From contig WOFQ01000007.1 of assembly GCA_012184525.1 (NCBI GenBank), positions 248,001 through 312,000 of the forward strand: a DNA stretch of 64,000 bases, written 5' to 3'. Source of the stretch: Xenoacremonium recifei. Its lineage: Eukaryota; Ascomycota; Sordariomycetes; Hypocreales; Nectriaceae. Under the pieces are notes generated by a model that made no database searches, was not told the DNA's origin, and saw nothing but the letters and a program-made list of their open reading frames with translations. Position 1 is the stretch's first letter. The number at the start of each line of letters is the position of its first letter. Below are positions 59,239 to 64,000 of this stretch, in pieces. Position numbers and translations under genes: made by a program.

Positions 59239-60375
59239 ATGATAAACATCGCTACATCAAGGTCAAGCATCGCTGTCGCGAGACCAGCTCTGATCGCTTT
59301 CGTCGCGGCGAGCTTTCTGCTCTGGCTGCTGACTCGACCGCGCTTCGATCCGGCCCAGCGCGTCTCCGAGACTGATCTCAGCCTCACTCTGCCACGTCTC
59401 GACTTCTCGCCGGACCGGTCTCATCATGAATACTATGCCTCCCAAGCAGCGCACGATCTCTGCGCCGCGCATGGCTACTCTGTCTTCGAGCCCCAGTCAA
59501 CGACTGGCGAGCGCAAGATCTACGACCTGTTCATGGTCAACACCGAGCTAGACTTTCTTGAGGTGCGCCTCAACACGCTCTACGACTATGTCGACTACTT
59601 CGTCATTGTCGAGTCGCCACGCACCTTCCAGGGCCATCCTAAGAACCTGACTATCTACGACAACTGGGACCGCTTCAAGAAGTTCCACGACAAGATGATC
59701 TACCATCGCATGTGGTTCCCAGAAGGCTTCCATCCCAAGCTGACCTGGGACTATGAGGACCTGCAGCGCAACGCCATGTACGACCAGGTCTTCCCGACGC
59801 TGACCGGGCGCCAAGCTGCCGTCCAGGGCGACGTGATCATCGTGGCTGATGTCGACGAGATCCCGCGGCCAACCGCCCTGTTGCTGCTGCGCACCTGTAA
59901 CTTCCCGCGCCAGCTCACGCTCGCCTCCAAGTTCTACTATTACTCATTCCAATTCCTGCACCGGGGTCCTGAATGGCCACACCCGCAGGCAACGTATTAC
60001 GACGGCGAGCGCACCATTCGCCCGGGAAACCTGCGCCAGGGCGACGCAGGCCTCCCGCTGCTGCGCAACCTGGACATGGGCGTGCTGGCCAATGCCGGGT
60101 GGCATTGTAGCAGCTGCTTTCCGACAGTGGAGGCCTTTTTGAACAAGATGGCGAGCTTCTCGCACATTTGGATGAATGACCCTGAGTATCAGGAACGTGA
60201 CAAGATCGCCGCCGCGGTGCGGGAGGGCAAGGACTTGTGGGGGAGGAAGACGGAGCAGTTTCTGAGAATTGATAACAACGAAGATGTGCCTCCGTATCTG
60301 CTTGAAGAGAGCGAGAAGTTTCGGTATATGCTGAATCGGGATGGAGTTACGGCTGGCTTTACGGATTATCCTTGA
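59239..60375 (+). CDS. Glycosyltransferase family 17 protein (beta-1,4-GlcNAc transferase-like)
   Basis: A single exon encodes 378 aa. GT17 includes animal MGAT3, which adds the bisecting GlcNAc to N-glycans; the fungal acceptor is unknown. The protein has a short cytosolic end, an anchor (LIAFVAASFLLWLLTRP, residues 18-34) and a luminal domain, so it is a Golgi type II protein. Family motifs are RKIYDLFMVNTELDFLEVRL, YVDYFVIVESPRTFQGHPK, the likely metal/nucleotide site VIIVADVDEIPRP, FYYYSFQFLHRGPEWPHP and GWHCSSCFPTVEAFLNKMAS with FSHIWMN. The start MINIATSRSS is the first ATG. The gene lacks introns, unlike most neighbours, and has high GC at third positions. Confidence 0.9.
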   Translation: MINIATSRSSIAVARPALIAFVAASFLLWLLTRPRFDPAQRVSETDLSLTLPRLDFSPDRSHHEYYASQAAHDLCAAHGYSVFEPQSTTGERKIYDLFMVNTELDFLEVRLNTLYDYVDYFVIVESPRTFQGHPKNLTIYDNWDRFKKFHDKMIYHRMWFPEGFHPKLTWDYEDLQRNAMYDQVFPTLTGRQAAVQGDVIIVADVDEIPRPTALLLLRTCNFPRQLTLASKFYYYSFQFLHRGPEWPHPQATYYDGERTIRPGNLRQGDAGLPLLRNLDMGVLANAGWHCSSCFPTVEAFLNKMASFSHIWMNDPEYQERDKIAAAVREGKDLWGRKTEQFLRIDNNEDVPPYLLEESEKFRYMLNRDGVTAGFTDYP

Positions 60376-63041
60376 TGACTCTTGGATAGGACTTGGATCT
60401 GATGACGGCATTGGGTTGGAATTTTGCAATACCACTAGGAATGACTTGTAATAAATAGAATATATCTGGATATCTTTTGATACTGTAGGCCTCAAATCAC
60501 GATGCTACATTATCACCAATGTCCGTCTGCACGATGAGTTGAATTAGGTTGTCTTCCACATCTTCCCCTAGCCCGGAATCTAAGTGGTGTTTGGCAACGC
60601 CTCAGCTGCGAAAGATGAATTCCTTGCTCTTTCTTACCGTAATCAGCATATGGCATCCTCAATTTCGCCTTTGTCAACGGCTGGACAGCTTCCTCCACCT
60701 CCCATTAAACTTAGAAGCCACGCTCTCTTCCAAGCCCCGCCCCCTCCCCTAGCCTCACTCATCTGGCCGACCGGTTGCCCTACCAGCCGAATAAATCCGG
60801 GTCTGGCACACAATTTGACGACGAAGAGGATGTTGAAATAGGGCCTTATTGCTGAGTTAATGGTAAAGATCTGGACTTGGTGGCTCTTTCCTGCTAGACC
60901 TTGGGGTAGGCGACTGCAAAGGCGCGCTTCGCTCCTTCCTCAGATCATCCACCATCGGGATTAAGGCTTCACCTTTCCCCCCTGTTTCTGGAGCCTGGAC
61001 TTCTTCATCCTCCCTCATTCAACCTCTGAGACATTGACACGCCCTCGAGCAAGCCCACTTGCCCATCGACAACAATGGAACCGAGGTCAGGATCTCATCC
61101 TCCCTTGAGCTGAGCTGGCACAGTCTCAGGTCTAGACTCGAGATCCTCGCTCGTCAGCCCCTCTGCGCGGAGCCAGGATCTGCCTCACGCTCCCCGAGCC
61201 AAGACTTCCTCCACTCTGCATCAATGGCCATTCCACCCGTCTTCCATTGGAGACCTAAATCTGTCGGCCATCGAAAAGGGTTCCGGGGAACCACAAGCGG
61301 GAGTTTTGGAAAGCCATGTCGCCTAGCGCCAGGTTCACGATTCGCTCACAATCGTCCGCTGCGATCCAATAGGACTTCGCATCCACCAGGACCCAACGTC
61401 AACTCATCTCCCGCCAGGTGATTCACATCATTGCACTTGCTCCTCCTCTTTTCTGGGCTCGTATAACTGTCCCGGTCCCCTCCTCGTTTCCCTTGCTCGA
61501 TTCGCTTTCTGCGGGCACTCGCCGCCGCCACTGCACCGCCGGGGAAAAAGTCGCCATAGTCACCCATCCACGTATACAAGCAGAACCACACTTACCTGTC
61601 ACCGACTTTCGCCCCACGCCCTGCAACATATGCTGTCCAGTCTCGTTGACGGACAGCTCGTGTCTTCCTCCTCATAGGGTGCAAGAGGCCCGCAAACCCC
61701 GAAGCGAAGGCGGTATCAACCCGCGGGCAAACAAAGCAGACTGCAGACAAAAGTCCGACCAACGCAACGGGTGTGTCCCAGGAGAGGAGCGGACAGCCGA
61801 GCAAAATACTCAGAAGAGAAAGAGGAGGGAAGGTCCGGGCAAAAAGGAAAAATGATAAATGCGAGACCCAGACAAGCGGATCCAGTAGGAAGCTCCCACG
61901 ACACTCGACACGATGCCGGCTTTGGGGATGACAGGGCGGGCGGCGCTTGTCAACTGCAGAGATGAGTTGGCCAACGCATCAAGTGGTCCGTGTGTAGCCT
62001 TGAAAGTCCTCAACCCCATGGCCGGGGACTCACTCCCATTTTCTTCTTCTTTTCATCTCACTGGCAGGCTCTCATACCCGTCCTCTGATCGCCTCTACTA
62101 TCGCTTCTGACGCCTTTCGCGCGCGCGGGTGGTGGTTGTGATGGTCGACCTCCGGTAGCGACTTGCGTGGTACCTCCGCCCTCGCGACGCCAAAACCTGG
62201 GCCTGTCCCCTCCACCACCGCCTCATCCCCCATGTTCGTCCGCCTCGCCGTGTCGTCCCCTCACTCCACGTGGAGACTAGGCAGTTCTTCCTGCAAGGCT
62301 CACGCCAGTTTTTCAACGAGGCGACTCTTCAGCTGGTTCATTTAAAAGGGGCCCAAGGGCCTCGAGAAACCGCTCAGCAGTTCTACTAACTCTTGACTTC
62401 TCTTCAATTCTTTGGACCAATGGCTCGGGACCAACTTTCATCAGTACATCGTCATTCATTTATCGTCAAAACAAACCCGGCCACCCGCTCGTCAAGTACA
62501 CGAGAAAGGTGGCCAGAAACCCTTGCTATGCTTATTCGAACAACTCCAGCCAAAGAAACAGAAGAAACACGGCACGCCCCGAGAAGGAGAATAAGCAAGT
62601 GCCCTTGCCGATGCACAGAAACATGCCCTGCCTGCCTACCCGCCCGCCATTCTAGCCAGTGCTGAGACCACCCAGGCCATTATTGCCCATGTTTGTCATC
62701 ACATATGCCTCTGAAGCAGGATTCCCTTCCGAGATGATGGCCGTGAGAGAGTCTGCTCATAGGTTGAGAGATCTTGAAAGTCGTGAGCTCGTGAGAGAGG
62801 AAGTTTATATATGTTAACCCCATACCCGCCGCCATACCATCGCAATTTCGGCTTCTTTATTTCGTCTTCAATCATTGATTGGTGTCTTACTCGACTCCAA
62901 CCTACGCAAGTCCTGCCCCGAGCCCCCGGAAGGATGAAACATGGGACGCCAACCGCTGGGTGCCAGCCTGTGGCAACCGCCCAGAGACAACCAAACGAGC
63001 GTTTGATTGTCGCAATCCGTTGAAAGAACCGATACACTGGC
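60376..63041. other. 2.7-kb intergenic region; weak coding-like stretch near 62.2-62.5 kb
   Basis: Between GT17 and ARL8 I find no gene that can be supported. The region is C/T-rich from about 60950 to 62100. A 78-codon open stretch (62158-62392) without ATG ends ETRQFFLQGSRQFFNEATLQ... to QQFY and runs into a perfect CTACTAAC branch-site sequence (about 62385-62392). This could mark an intron of an unseen gene, but no matching exon was identified. Confidence 0.3.
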
Positions 63042-63930
63042 TTATGCCCGGGTTGCCCACTTCATTAGGAATTCCACCACGGCGTCAAGGTTTGTCTCTT
63101 CTTTCGCACTGATGCCATAGCAGCAGACCTCACGGCCTTGTATGCTCTTCAGATCGAGCTCGTCGATTAGTTCGTCGACGGTGAGCTTCTCTTCGAGATC
63201 GGACTTATTCCCTAAAACGAGGAGGGGAATCCCGGCCAGCGACTTGTGTCGCATGAGGTCGTGAAGCTCTTCCTTGGCTTGGGGAATCAGAGGAATATCG
63301 GCCACGTCGACGATGAAGACAATGGCGCTCACGCCTCTACAGTACCTCTCCCACATGGTCCGAAACCGAGGCTGGCCACCAATGTCCCAGCACTTGAGTG
63401 TCACATGGCCTCGTTGTACACGCTTCATATTAAACCCGACAGTCGGAATCGAGCTACACAAGATCTGGAGTCAGCCGATGCGTCTGTGCCCAACCAGGGT
63501 GTCCAACGGCTCCGTCCTCTGACGATACGAAAGGGATAATGATGGGAAGCGCTTACTCAAGAGTGAACTCTCCTCCCTGCGAAACACGACACGGTCAGCA
63601 AGCTATGAGGGCGCAAACAGAAAGCGACACAATGCGACACTGGGAAAACTCACTGCCAGAACTCGCAGTAACGAGGTCTTGCCAGCATTTTGCAAACCGA
63701 CCATAGTGACCTCCATTTCCATGGCCCTAAGGGTCCCGCCATCAGTATGGACTACACGACAGAAGCTTGGATAGCTTGAACGACGACGGCCCATAGCAGG
63801 GAACATGTGCGGGCAGCTGTCGAAAGCAACCCCAACAGACCCCACGACCGGCCGACGGCGAGGCTACGAGCTCGACTCACCAAAACATCCGCAACAGCCA
63901 ATCGTAAAACTTCCGAAACATCCCAGCCAT
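63042..63930 (-). CDS. ARL8: ARF-like small GTPase ARL8
   Basis: Four exons (63930-63881, 63726-63654, 63576-63557, 63453-63042) encode 184 aa. ARL8 is a lysosomal/vacuolar and vesicle-positioning GTPase. The N-terminal amphipathic helix MAGMFRKFYDWLLRMFW replaces the myristoylated start of ARF. G motifs are complete: GLQNAGKTS (P-loop), the switch-1 Thr in SIPTVGFNMKRV, WDIGGQPRFRTMWERYCRG (switch 2), NKSD and SAKEE. Exon 3 has only 20 nt and encodes GGEFTL plus part of Asp; the resulting GGEFTLDSIPTVGFNMK is the exact family sequence, which supports the tiny exon. Length and C-terminus match the family. Confidence 0.95.
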
Positions 63931-64000
63931 GTTTGCGGTCGAAAGTCGAAGCGACGGTCGAGTCGAGACGGGAATCGAGGACGAAACGAAGACGCAAGTC

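Noticed and set aside
1..64000. tRNA genes, rRNA, CRISPR arrays, operons or riboswitches
   Set aside because: No tRNA B-box with a matching cloverleaf was seen, and the prokaryotic feature types do not apply to this fungal sequence. A tRNAscan run would settle the tRNA point.

Overview
This is nuclear DNA of a filamentous ascomycete (Pezizomycotina, most likely Sordariomycetes). The genes are closely spaced on both strands. They carry short introns of about 50-90 bp with GTAAGT/GTGAGT-type donors and CTAAC/CTGAC-type branch sites. The gene content is typical of the group: palC pH signalling, a HET-domain protein, Zn2Cys6 regulators, a DHA2 drug/H+ antiporter and a GH37 trehalase. I rebuilt 24 protein-coding genes; exon joins were chosen so that reading frame and family homology run through each splice. 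I saw no rRNA, tRNA, CRISPR array or intact mobile element.

Left part (0-27 kb): ALG6 (-) and palC (+) are divergent. Next is a very large secreted repeat protein (-), built from symmetric cysteine-module exons with a ~700-residue Tyr/Ser/Pro tract. A small secreted protein (+) follows, then SDHB (-) divergent from a PP2C phosphatase (+), a mitochondrial carrier (+), a UPF0643 protein (+), eIF3h (+), S-adenosylhomocysteinase (+), a 2-hydroxyacid dehydrogenase (-) and a DUF1640 mitochondrial coiled-coil protein (-).

Middle (27-44.9 kb): a Zn2Cys6 regulator and a 14-TM MFS exporter lie head-to-tail. Palindromic CGG/CCG sites occur in both upstream regions, which suggests a small regulator/transporter unit. 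Then come a DUF2196/zinc-finger protein, clathrin heavy chain (1683 aa), a vacuolar-type dipeptidyl aminopeptidase (-) and a YbjQ-family protein (-).

Right part (44.9-64 kb): a 2.5-kb region without a clear gene, a regulator with an atypical zinc cluster (+), trehalase (-), a HET-domain protein with an FG-nucleoporin-like tail (+), threonine aldolase (-), a GT17 glycosyltransferase (+) and the small GTPase ARL8 (-) at the right edge.

Most genes are conserved housekeeping functions: N-glycosylation, respiration, methyl cycle, translation and vesicle traffic. The unusual material is the exon-modular cysteine/YSSP protein, the HET-FG fusion with a stop codon inside its FG tail, the atypical zinc cluster, and the palindromes around the regulator/exporter pair.
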